Below are positions 1-6,062 of a DNA stretch of 12,060 nt, in pieces (position 1 is the stretch's first letter; every line of letters begins with the position of its first letter). The position numbers were made by a program, and so were the translations under genes. A model generated the notes under the pieces. That model had not been told where the DNA came from and searched no databases. It saw nothing but the letters and a program-made list of their open reading frames with translations. The stretch is from Amarobacter sp035326025 (lineage in GTDB: Bacteria > Chloroflexota > Dehalococcoidia > Tepidiformales > Tepidiformaceae), in assembly GCA_035326025.1 (NCBI GenBank), contig DAOKYT010000074.1, forward strand, positions 1-12,060, written 5' to 3'.

Positions 1-3
1 GCC

Positions 4-270
4 ATGGGGTTCTACTACGGGCAGAGCACGCCCCCGCCGGACGAGCCGCCACCGGGCTCGTGGCGTGAGACGTTCGCGATCATCTGGGTGGTGTTCAAGA
101 CGCTCGCCCTTCCGCTGGGGCTGCTGTTCGGGTTCGTGTTCGCGCTCATCCTCATCTTCTGGCTGTTCTTGATCAGCGGCTGGCTCGGGCTGGGGGCGAT
201 CGCGCTGGTCGCCGGCGGACTCATCGCGCGTGGCGTGTGGGAAGCGAAACACCCGCCAGACCTCCGATGA
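4..270 (+). CDS. small two-helix membrane protein of unknown function
   Basis: An 88-residue protein. The N-terminus is proline-rich and polar (STPPPDEPPPG, about residues 8-18). It is followed by a long hydrophobic stretch at about residues 24-56 and a second at about 58-77, then a short charged tail (WEAKHPPDLR). This predicts two membrane segments joined by a tight turn. No catalytic motif is visible and I do not recognise a family. Its stop codon overlaps the next start as ATGA, so it is probably translationally coupled to yggS and belongs to the same operon. The ATG lies 3 bases from the window edge, so an upstream start or Shine-Dalgarno site cannot be judged; the true N-terminus could be longer. 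It may be an envelope or division accessory, judged only from its neighbours. Confidence 0.75.
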   Translation: MGFYYGQSTPPPDEPPPGSWRETFAIIWVVFKTLALPLGLLFGFVFALILIFWLFLISGWLGLGAIALVAGGLIARGVWEAKHPPDLR

Positions 271-965
271 GCGCGACGACAACCCGGGACACGATCCCCG
301 GGAGGCTGCTGGCGGTACGGGAACGTATTTCCCGTGCATGCGAACGCGCCGGGCGCTCCCCGGCCGGCGTCACGGTCATCGGGGTCACCAAGACATGGCC
401 GGCCCGGGTGGTCGTCGAGGCGATGGCGGCCGGACTCACCGATTTTGGCGAGAACCGCGTCCAGGAGGGCGTGATGAAGGCGGCTGAAGTCGCCCTCGCA
501 ACTCGCAACTCGCAACTCGCCACTCCCACCTGGCACCTCATCGGCCATCTGCAGACGAACAAGGTCCGGGCCGCACTGGGGACCTTTGGTATACTCCACG
601 CGGTCGACTCCGAGCGGTTGCTGCGAGCGATAGACGCTGCTGCCACCCACCCCACGTTGCTGATGATTGAAGTGAACGTCGCCGCCGAACCCACGAAATA
701 CGGCATCGCCCCGGAGCAGCTGCCGGGGCTCCTCGCCATCGCGCGGGACCTCCCGAACACCCGGGTGACGGGGCTGATGACGGTGGCTCCCCTGGCCGCC
801 GACCCTGAAGACGTGCGGCCGGTGTTTCGCCGGGTGAACAGCCTGGCGGCCGAGCACGGGCTGGAGCACCGTTCGATGGGGATGACGGGCGACTTCGAGG
901 TCGCCATCGAGGAAGGTGCGACACACATCCGGGTAGGGCGGGCCCTGTTTGGAGAACGCCTGTGA
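267..965 (+). CDS. yggS: YggS/PROSC family pyridoxal-phosphate homeostasis protein
   Basis: A 232-residue protein of the COG0325 family, a single-domain alanine-racemase-like TIM barrel that binds PLP and buffers cellular B6 without a known enzymatic reaction. Visible family signatures are VIGVTKTWPA with the PLP lysine at K42, FGENRVQEG, WHLIGHLQTNK, GLMTVAP, and SMGMTGDFEVAIEEGATHIRVG near the C-terminus, which forms the phosphate-binding end. The ATG at 267 is preferred over one at 237 because it overlaps the preceding stop (ATGA) and gives the usual family length of about 230. Residues about 77-87, just before WHLIG, are encoded by a heptamer tandem repeat (listed separately) that replaces a normally variable loop. 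The stop overlaps the GTG of proC. yggS next to proC and yggT is a widespread order. Confidence 0.96.
   Translation: MSATTTRDTIPGRLLAVRERISRACERAGRSPAGVTVIGVTKTWPARVVVEAMAAGLTDFGENRVQEGVMKAAEVALATRNSQLATPTWHLIGHLQTNKVRAALGTFGILHAVDSERLLRAIDAAATHPTLLMIEVNVAAEPTKYGIAPEQLPGLLAIARDLPNTRVTGLMTVAPLAADPEDVRPVFRRVNSLAAEHGLEHRSMGMTGDFEVAIEEGATHIRVGRALFGERL
495..525 (+). repeat. heptamer tandem repeat inside yggS
   Basis: The unit CTCGCAA occurs three times in exact tandem (495-501, 502-508, 509-515), then once with one mismatch as CTCGCCA (516-522), then a partial CTC. Because 7 is not a multiple of 3, the reading frame changes with each copy, and the tract encodes a run like LATRNSQLAT in a surface loop of YggS. 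Change by one unit would shift the frame; change by three units would keep it. Confidence 0.9.
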
Positions 966-1753
966 AGGTCGGGATTATTGGCGGCGGGGTTATGGGCGAG
1001 GCCATCCTCGCGGCGGCGCTCGAACGCGGGGTGTTCCAGGCGCCGCTCGTGTGCGTGTGCGAGGTGGTGGAAGCGCGGCGTGCGCAGCTCCACAGCGTGT
1101 ACGGCGTGGCCGTGTCGGGCGACCCGGGGGAGACGATGGCCGATGCCGACCTGGTCATCCTTTCGGTGAAGCCACAGGACATCAAGTCCGTCCGGGGGGC
1201 GCTGAAACCTGACGCGCTGTTGCTTTCCATCATGGCGGGCGTGCGGATCGAGGCCATCGCGCGCGAGTTCAACCACGACCGAATCGTGCGGGTGATGCCC
1301 AACACGCCGGTAGCGGCCAAGGCCGGGATGAGTGTGTGGACGGCGAGCGGAGTGGTTTCCGCCGAACAACGGGATCTGGCGCGCAACCTGCTGGCCTCCA
1401 TCGGCCGGGAGATTTTCGTCGACGACGAAAAGAAGCTGGACATGGCGACCGCGGTGAGCGGGAGCGGGCCCGCGTATGTGTTCCTCTTCATCGAAGCCAT
1501 GGTGGAAGGGGCGGTGGCCGTGGGGCTCACCCGGGCCCAGGCCGAGGAGATGGTGCTCCAGACGGTCTACGGTGCGGCGGTGTATGCGCGGGCCGCCGGG
1601 CGGCCGGCGCCGGAGCTACGGGCGATGGTCACGTCTCCAGCGGGGACCACGGCCGCGGCACTGCACGAACTGGAGAAGAGCGCCTTCCGGGCAGCGGTTG
1701 GCGAGGCGATCCGGGCCGCCCACCGGCGCGCCATCGAGCTGGGGAACAGCTGA
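962..1753 (+). CDS. proC: pyrroline-5-carboxylate reductase
   Basis: A 263-residue enzyme that reduces 1-pyrroline-5-carboxylate to L-proline with NAD(P)H, the last step of proline synthesis, in the cytoplasm. The N-terminal Rossmann fold shows VGIIGGGVMGEAI (about residues 3-15), followed by LVILSVKPQDI. The central MPNTPVAAKAG is conserved in the family. The C-terminal dimerisation and substrate domain shows AVSGSGPAYVFLFIEAM and the hallmark VTSPAGTTAAALHELE before a final helix. Length is normal for the family. The GTG start at 962 overlaps the yggS stop (GTGA), and the stop shares its last base with the ATG of the following yggT (TGATG), so coupled translation is likely. Confidence 0.97.
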   Translation: MKVGIIGGGVMGEAILAAALERGVFQAPLVCVCEVVEARRAQLHSVYGVAVSGDPGETMADADLVILSVKPQDIKSVRGALKPDALLLSIMAGVRIEAIAREFNHDRIVRVMPNTPVAAKAGMSVWTASGVVSAEQRDLARNLLASIGREIFVDDEKKLDMATAVSGSGPAYVFLFIEAMVEGAVAVGLTRAQAEEMVLQTVYGAAVYARAAGRPAPELRAMVTSPAGTTAAALHELEKSAFRAAVGEAIRAAHRRAIELGNS

Positions 1754-2013
1754 TGAACGACCAGGTCGCGAGCATCTTCATCCTGTTCCTCTACGCATTG
1801 ATTTTCGCCATCGTCATCCGCTCCTTGCTCAGCTGGTTCCCGATCGACCGGAGCAACCAGCTCGTCCGGCTGCTGGACCTGGTAACGGAGCCGCTGATCG
1901 ACCCGGTACGGCGCATCATGCCGAGGACGGGCATGATCGATTTTTCGGCGATGATCGTCATCATCGTGCTCTACGTGATGATCACTGTCGTCCAGACAGC
2001 GGCCAACCAGTGA
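1753..2013 (+). CDS. yggT: YggT family membrane protein (copy 1)
   Basis: An 86-residue protein of the YggT (DUF/COG0762) family, small inner-membrane proteins with two hydrophobic segments, linked by context and some genetics to cell division, envelope or osmotic stress; the precise role is unknown. The first membrane helix spans about residues 7-26 and leads into the family signature RSLLSWFP (23-30). The conserved TEPLIDPVRRIMP (45-57) and G-M-I-D precede the second helix at about 66-81. The ATG shares one base with the proC stop. It aligns without gaps for 80 residues with the gene directly downstream, so the pair arose by tandem duplication or acts as a heteromeric pair. Confidence 0.93.
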   Translation: MNDQVASIFILFLYALIFAIVIRSLLSWFPIDRSNQLVRLLDLVTEPLIDPVRRIMPRTGMIDFSAMIVIIVLYVMITVVQTAANQ

Positions 2014-2063
2014 GCTTCCCGGAGCTTTCGGCCGATCGTGTATCCTGAGAAGCACCGCATCCC

Positions 2064-2076
2064 GTCTCCCGGAGAC
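2064..2076. other. short dyad overlapping the ribosome-binding site of the second yggT
   Basis: GTCTCC (2064-2069) and GGAGAC (2071-2076) form a 6+6 inverted repeat around one base. The right arm contains the GGAG that is the likely Shine-Dalgarno site for the start at 2082, seven bases further on. As RNA, only a four-pair stem (GTCT/AGAC) with a five-base loop could form, so any masking of the site would be weak. It could be chance. Confidence 0.35.
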
Positions 2077-2081
2077 AGGCC

Positions 2082-2345
2082 ATTAACCCGTACGTCGCCC
2101 AGCTGACCTATACCTGGCTGAACCTGCTGACATGGGCGATCATCGCCCGGTCGCTGCTCAGCTGGTTCCCGGTGGACCAGTCGAGCACGCTCTACCAGAT
2201 GCTCCACCGGGTAACGGAGCCGATCATCGAGCCGTTCCGCCGGTTCATGCCGAACACGGGGATGCTGGACATGAGTCCGATGATGGCCATCATCGGACTG
2301 CTGGTGATGCAGATGCTTGTTGGCATGCTGGTCGCCCCCGAGTGA
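2082..2345 (+). CDS. yggT: YggT family membrane protein (copy 2), apparent ATT start
   Basis: An 87-residue paralogue of the preceding gene. It shows RSLLSWFP (23-30), VTEPIIEPFRRFMP (44-57) and GMLDMSP, with hydrophobic helices at about 8-22 and 66-83. About half of the first 80 positions match copy 1 by eye, with no gaps. The frame is open from 2049, but no ATG, GTG or TTG lies upstream of the conserved core; the first in-frame ATG falls after the SWFP motif and would remove the first helix. An ATT at 2082 (ATT AAC CCG) lies seven bases after GGAG (2071-2074) and aligns exactly with the initiator methionine of copy 1. I therefore place the start at ATT; a CTG at 2103 is the poorer alternative. 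The gap after copy 1 is 68 bases. Confidence 0.82.
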   Translation: MNPYVAQLTYTWLNLLTWAIIARSLLSWFPVDQSSTLYQMLHRVTEPIIEPFRRFMPNTGMLDMSPMMAIIGLLVMQMLVGMLVAPE

Positions 2346-2370
2346 TATGGCCCGACAGTGCGGGCGGTGT

Positions 2371-2376
2371 GACACT
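2371..2376 (+). promoter_or_regulatory. possible -10 box for a leaderless ABC ATPase transcript
   Basis: GACACT, preceded by TGT, ends seven bases before the ATG at 2384, and there is no Shine-Dalgarno sequence there. It matches the A and final T of TANNNT but not the first T. No -35 box is evident. It is weak alone; the spacing matches stronger cases before galU and the 8333 cupin. Confidence 0.22.
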
Positions 2377-2383
2377 TCGCTTC

Positions 2384-3313
2384 ATGGATGAGACTGGCCT
2401 GGCGATCGCCGCGCGGGGGATTGTGCGCGCGTACGGGGAGCGGCGTGCCCTGGACGGGTTTTCCCTTGATGTGCCCACGGGCGGGATCTTTGGCATCCTG
2501 GGGCCGAACGGTAGCGGCAAGAGCACGTTCATCGCGATGGTGGCCGCGATGGAGCAGCCATCCCACGGCGAGCTACGAGTACTCGGGCAGGCGCCAACGC
2601 GGGCGCTCCGCTCGAAAGTGGGCACCGTCTTCCAGGAGAACAGCGCCGACCAGTTGATGCGCGCCGCTGAGTACCTGCGCTTCGCCGGGCGCCTGTTCGG
2701 AGTCGACCGGCGCACGCTGCAGGAGCGCGTGCCCGCGCTGCTCGAACGCTTCGGACTGGGGGGACGCGCGAACGACCCGGTCGCGACGCTTTCCGGTGGG
2801 ATGCGGCGGCGGCTGGAGGTCGCGCGAGCGCTCCTGCATGGCCCGGAGCTGGTCATCCTCGATGAACCGACGACCGGGGTGGACCCGGAGGAGCGCCGGG
2901 TCCTCTGGGAGACGCTGCGGGAGGCGCGTGGCAGCGCGACCGTGCTGCTCGCGACGAACGACCTGGCCGAGGCCGATGCCGTATGCGACGGGGTGGCGTT
3001 TGTGCAGGCCGGGCGGGTGGTGGCCGTTGGCAGCCCGGCCGACCTGAAGCGGGGCCTGCGGCGCGACGCCGTCCGCATCACATGGCCGGCGGCGACGGCT
3101 GAACAGCTGGCGGTGGTGGCTTCGTGGCCTGGAACCGGAAGTGTCGCTCGGATCGACGACGTCGTACATGTCACGGCAGACGACGCATCGACGCTGGTCC
3201 CGCGGCTGTTCGAGCTGGCTGGCCGCGACATCCATGGCGTGAGCATCGAGGCGTCGTCGCTCGAGGACGCGTACTTTCAGCACATCCGGCGGCGCGTGGA
3301 GGCGGCGAAGTGA
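2384..3313 (+). CDS. ABC-2 type exporter, ATP-binding subunit (DrrA-like)
   Basis: A 309-residue ATPase that would power the permease encoded next. In order: Walker A GPNGSGKST (40-48), Q-loop VFQEN (Q84), signature LSGGMRRRLEVARAL (136-150), Walker B LVILDEPTTGVDP (156-168) and D-loop. The H-loop position carries asparagine (N192 in LLATNDLAEAD) instead of the usual histidine. Residues from about 215 onward form a C-terminal extension typical of DrrA/NatA-type exporters, ending LEDAYFQHI. ATG at 2384 is chosen; an in-frame GTG at 2369 is possible, and neither has a clear ribosome site. The stop overlaps the permease GTG (GTGA). The substrate cannot be told from sequence; relatives export drugs, lipids or polysaccharides. 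Confidence 0.93.
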   Translation: MDETGLAIAARGIVRAYGERRALDGFSLDVPTGGIFGILGPNGSGKSTFIAMVAAMEQPSHGELRVLGQAPTRALRSKVGTVFQENSADQLMRAAEYLRFAGRLFGVDRRTLQERVPALLERFGLGGRANDPVATLSGGMRRRLEVARALLHGPELVILDEPTTGVDPEERRVLWETLREARGSATVLLATNDLAEADAVCDGVAFVQAGRVVAVGSPADLKRGLRRDAVRITWPAATAEQLAVVASWPGTGSVARIDDVVHVTADDASTLVPRLFELAGRDIHGVSIEASSLEDAYFQHIRRRVEAAK

Positions 3314-4098
3314 CCGCGATCCCGGCTGTGATGACGATGGTCCAGCGCGAGCTGCTGAACATCGCGCGTGCACGTTCGCAGCTCTACTCGTCGATCCTGA
3401 CGCCGCTGCTTTTCCTCGTGTTCCTCGGCAATGGGGTTTCGAGCGGGCTCGAACCCGCGAACCTTGCGGCCGGGGACTTCACCGCCTACCTGGTCGCGGG
3501 GACGGTGGTTATGACATCGGTGTTCTCATCAACGTTTTCGAGCGCGTCATACTTCCGTGACCGCGACAGCGGCGTCCTGCGGCTCCTGTTTTCGACGCCG
3601 CATCACCCGCGCGTGATCCTCCTCGGGAAGTCGTTGGCGAGCCTTGTGGTCGGCGTGGCGCAGGCGCTGGTGGTGCTTGCGCTGGCGGCGCCCTTCGTGG
3701 AGTTCGAGTGGCAATACGGCGTGCTGACCGGGTTCCTTGTGGCGGTGGCCGCGGTGGTGCTCCTGAACCTGATGCTCACCGGGGTCGCGCAGGGCTTTGC
3801 CTCGCGAATCCAGTCGATGCAGGGGTTTCACCTGCTGATGAACCTCGCGTTGTTTCCGCTGCTGTTCTTCTCGGGCGCGTTCTTCCCGATCGATGGGCTG
3901 CCGGTGTGGCTGCGGGTGATGGCGCTGGCGAATCCCCTGACGTACGCGGTCGATGCGATGCAACTGGCTGCGTACGCGGGGAGCGGCGATGGGTTTATCG
4001 GGCTGCCGATAGACTTCGCGGTGCTGGGCTCGGTGGCGGTGCTGGTATATGCGCAGGGATTGTCGCGGATCCCGAAGCTCACGCATTCGGGCCAGTAG
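3310..4098 (+). CDS. ABC-2 type exporter, permease subunit (DrrB-like)
   Basis: A 262-residue inner-membrane protein with about six hydrophobic segments (near residues 28-42, 57-76, 103-128, 138-160, 171-190, 234-252). The segment SGAFFPIDGLPVWLRVMA followed by NPLTYAVDAMQ is the ABC-2 membrane signature, and the early stretch with RELLNIARARSQL matches the amphipathic N-terminal helix of the family. It would pair with the ATPase just upstream to form a dimeric exporter. The GTG start at 3310 overlaps the ATPase stop by four bases. The last 20 bases overlap the 3' end of the convergent cupin gene on the other strand. Substrate unknown. Confidence 0.92.
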   Translation: MTAIPAVMTMVQRELLNIARARSQLYSSILTPLLFLVFLGNGVSSGLEPANLAAGDFTAYLVAGTVVMTSVFSSTFSSASYFRDRDSGVLRLLFSTPHHPRVILLGKSLASLVVGVAQALVVLALAAPFVEFEWQYGVLTGFLVAVAAVVLLNLMLTGVAQGFASRIQSMQGFHLLMNLALFPLLFFSGAFFPIDGLPVWLRVMALANPLTYAVDAMQLAAYAGSGDGFIGLPIDFAVLGSVAVLVYAQGLSRIPKLTHSGQ

Positions 4099-4504
4099 CA
4101 AGCGATACGCGGGGAGCAAGCACCTCGTCGGGGCGGCCGTAGTCGTCCTGGAGGCGGTGGGTCATGCCAACCTCGGGCGTGGACACTTCCAGGATCTCGC
4201 ACTCGGTGATGCCGGCAAGGCGGTGCCTCCGGCCCGCGCGGCAGGTATAGCCGGTCGCGGGTTGCATTTCGAACTCGCTGACCAGGCCGGTGTCGTCCTC
4301 GAGGGTGACCAGCACGCGGCCCGAGAGCAGGAGCCAGGTCTCGGTCTTGGCGTCGTGGACCTGGAGGGAGAGGCGGGCGCCCGCGTTAATGTGGATGACT
4401 TTGCCGACATAGGGGAGCCCGGGCTCGGTCCAGACAAGCTCAAAGCCCCAGGGCTTTTCGACCCGGCGCCCAGAGGTTTTCACGTGCCCTTCGAGCTCCA
4501 GCAT
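4079..4504 (-). CDS. mannose-6-phosphate isomerase-type cupin
   Basis: A 141-residue single-domain cupin resembling the C-terminal isomerase domain of bifunctional ManC/type II phosphomannose isomerases. Visible features are KPWGFELVW (17-25), VGKVIHINAGARLSLQVH (33-50), ETWLLLSGRVLV (55-66), and ILEVSTPEVG (104-113) followed by RLQDDYGR. The likely metal ligands are Q48, H50, E55 and H94. Free-standing members are often annotated as mannose-6-phosphate isomerases or unassigned cupins, so the reaction is likely but not certain. ATG at 4504 has only a distant GAGGGGG upstream. It lies behind the rplT terminator on the same strand, so it probably has its own promoter, not identified. Its 3' end overlaps the ABC permease gene tail to tail. 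Confidence 0.85.
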   Translation of the reverse strand: MLELEGHVKTSGRRVEKPWGFELVWTEPGLPYVGKVIHINAGARLSLQVHDAKTETWLLLSGRVLVTLEDDTGLVSEFEMQPATGYTCRAGRRHRLAGITECEILEVSTPEVGMTHRLQDDYGRPDEVLAPRVSLATGPNA

Positions 4505-4600
4505 GCCGCCAGTGGCCCCCTCATGGAGATGGTCTCAGGTTTTCGCTGAACGCGCAGCGGCCGTATGGTGGCACACGGGCGGGCACGATGGATAAGACGA

Positions 4601-4625
4601 CGGGCGCTCCGCGATGGAGCGCCCG
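4601..4625 (-). terminator. terminator hairpin behind rplT
   Basis: A perfect 10-bp inverted repeat (CGGGCGCTCC at 4601-4610, GGAGCGCCCG at 4616-4625) with a five-base loop lies 26 bases past the rplT stop. On the minus strand it is followed by TCGTCTTATC, a short and interrupted T-rich tract, so it fits an intrinsic terminator of the infC operon but with a weak U-run. Confidence 0.75.
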
Positions 4626-4650
4626 TTTGGTGCGGCGGAGGGACCGGGGA

Positions 4651-5007
4651 TCAGGCGAGGGCCGCTTTCGCCTGGCCGGCCAGCTCCTCGAAGGCGTCGG
4701 GCCGGGTAACGGCGAGATCGGCAAGGGCCTTGCGGTCGAGTTCGATGCCGGCGACCTTCAGGCCGTGGATGAGACGGCTGTAGGTAAGGCCGTGCAGGCG
4801 GGCGGCCGCGTTGATGCGCATGATCCACAACTCGCGGAAGTCGCCCTTGCGGTCGCGACGGTCGACCCAGTTGTAGCGGAGGGCATGGAGCATGCTCTCG
4901 TTGGCGCGCTTGATCAGGCGATGGCGCTGGCCGGCGTGGCCCTTGGTGAGCGACAGGACTTTCTTGTGGCGGCGGTGGGACGTGACGCCACGCTTTACTC
5001 GTGACAT
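4651..5007 (-). CDS. rplT: 50S ribosomal protein L20
   Basis: A 118-residue, strongly basic protein that binds 23S rRNA early in large-subunit assembly. The start MSRVKRGVTSHRRHKKVL, the middle RANESMLHALRYNWVDRRDRKGDFRELWI (about 35-63) and RINAAARLHGLTYSRLIHGLK are diagnostic. Length is normal. The ATG at 5007 has GGAG about eight bases upstream. It follows rpmI by 24 bases and is the last gene of infC-rpmI-rplT. In some bacteria L20 represses this operon by binding the leader mRNA; no such structure is apparent here by eye. Confidence 0.99.
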   Translation of the reverse strand: MSRVKRGVTSHRRHKKVLSLTKGHAGQRHRLIKRANESMLHALRYNWVDRRDRKGDFRELWIMRINAAARLHGLTYSRLIHGLKVAGIELDRKALADLAVTRPDAFEELAGQAKAALA

Positions 5008-5031
5008 GGGTGATGCTCCTCTGCTGCTTCG

Positions 5032-5229
5032 CTACTGGCCGGCGAGCAGCCGCTTCACGATGGGCGCGTGTGATGGCGCCACCTCGATGGTGCGTCCAAA
5101 GAGGACGGTGACCGGCTTGCGCTTCTTGCGGCGGAAGTTGTTCCGGCTGCCATACATACGCACTATCTTGCCGCCGCCAGTTACGCGAAAGCGGCTGGCG
5201 GCACCCTTATGGGTCTTGAGCTTCGGCAC
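5032..5229 (-). CDS. rpmI: 50S ribosomal protein L35
   Basis: A 65-residue basic ribosomal protein. MPKLKTHKGAASRFRVTGGGK at the N-terminus and the following R-x-Y-G-S-R-N-N-F-R-R-K-K-R-K run are diagnostic of bL35. The GTG start lies two bases past the infC stop, and its Shine-Dalgarno AGGAG sits inside the last codons of infC, so translation is coupled. Length is normal. Confidence 0.98.
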   Translation of the reverse strand: MPKLKTHKGAASRFRVTGGGKIVRMYGSRNNFRRKKRKPVTVLFGRTIEVAPSHAPIVKRLLAGQ

Positions 5230-5231
5230 GG

Positions 5232-5966
5232 TTAGTCTCCTTCGTCTTCGGCTTCGGCCTCGTCATCGTCGAGGCCGTCGTTTTCCTCGTGGTCGTCCTC
5301 GTCGTCGCTTACGACGGGCGCCTCGGCGGCGGCGGCGGCAACGGCCTCGTCCTCTTCTTCCTCGAGGGGCGCCTGGCCCGCGGCGGCGGCGGCGGCAGCA
5401 GCGCGGGCGAGGGCGGCCATCTTCTTTTTATCGGGAGCGAGGATGATGGTCATGTGGCGGCCTTCAAGCATCGCGTCTTTCTCGACCGTCGCGATATGGT
5501 CGAGGCTGGACGTGACGCGGTCGAGCAGGGCTTTTCCGATCTGGGGGTGGGTAATTTCCCGCCCGCGGAACATGACCGTGACCTTCACCTTGTCTCCCTG
5601 TTTGAGCAGCTTCGCCGCGGTGCGTGTCTTGAAGTCGATGTCGTGGTCATCGATTTTCGGCTTCATGCGGACTTCGCGGAGCTGGACGTTCTGCTGGTGC
5701 TTCTTGGCCTCCCGTTCTTTCTTCGATTGTTCGTATTTGAAGCGGCCAAAGTCCATCAGCCGGGCCACAGGCGGGCTGGCCTGTGCGGCGACTTCGACCA
5801 GGTCTACATCGCGCTCTCTTGCCATGGCCAGTGCTTCGGCGGTCTTGACGATGCCGACCTGGCGGCCTTCCTCATCGATAAGGCGCACTTCCGGCACGCG
5901 GATGCGCTCGTTGATGCGCGGCTCTGGCGGCGCTGGCTTTGGCGGTACCTTCGATCGTTTCCTCAA
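5232..5966 (-). CDS. infC: translation initiation factor IF-3 with an acidic, alanine-rich C-terminal tail
   Basis: IF3 binds the 30S subunit, blocks premature joining of 50S and checks the start codon. The core is at residues about 17-182: RINERIRVPEVRLIDEEG, VDLVEVA, PPVARLMDFGRFKYEQSKK, then the linker and C-domain with FRGREITHPQIG (133-144) and EGRHMTIILAPDKKK (168-182). The protein is 244 residues, about 60 more than usual. The extra part has eight alanines (189-196), a run of glutamates, five more alanines and a D/E-rich end. The start is TTG at 5966 with GGGGAG four bases upstream; unusual starts are known for infC in other bacteria and can serve autoregulation. First gene of infC-rpmI-rplT. 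Confidence 0.97.
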   Translation of the reverse strand: MRKRSKVPPKPAPPEPRINERIRVPEVRLIDEEGRQVGIVKTAEALAMARERDVDLVEVAAQASPPVARLMDFGRFKYEQSKKEREAKKHQQNVQLREVRMKPKIDDHDIDFKTRTAAKLLKQGDKVKVTVMFRGREITHPQIGKALLDRVTSSLDHIATVEKDAMLEGRHMTIILAPDKKKMAALARAAAAAAAAGQAPLEEEEDEAVAAAAAEAPVVSDDEDDHEENDGLDDDEAEAEDEGD

Positions 5967-6062
5967 ACTGCTCCCCGGGATTACTTGAAAACAGCTTCAC
6001 ATGCTAGCAGGCCGCATCTTTCCTGTATATCCGCTTATCCCGGACGCGACTACGATTCGGGC
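5967..6062. promoter_or_regulatory. divergent intergenic region between infC and galU
   Basis: These 96 bases must hold the promoters of both the infC operon (minus) and galU (plus). On the minus strand TATACA (complement of 6024-6029) is a fair -10 box about 57 bases before the infC TTG, with no good -35. On the plus strand TACGAT at 6051-6056 is a likely -10 for galU. A TTGAAA at 5985-5990 has no partner at the right spacing. No riboswitch or strong hairpin is apparent. Confidence 0.4.
6051..6056 (+). promoter_or_regulatory. likely -10 box for a leaderless galU transcript
   Basis: TACGAT fits TANNNT and ends six bases before the galU ATG at 6063. No Shine-Dalgarno sequence precedes that ATG. 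Transcription would begin at or next to the A of the start codon. No -35 match is visible. Confidence 0.4.

Noticed and set aside
495..525. Heptamer array considered as a CRISPR
   Set aside because: Units are seven bases with no spacers.
596..601. TATACT-like -10 box within yggS
   Set aside because: It lies inside the coding region with no nearby downstream start.
2132..2383. Extension of the ABC ATPase frame into the second yggT
   Set aside because: The extra residues overlap yggT in another frame and match no ABC domain; the fold begins near 2384.
5289..6062. Extension of the galU frame far upstream
   Set aside because: The open frame runs antisense through infC and carries no domain; the ATG at 6063 gives the standard GalU N-terminus.
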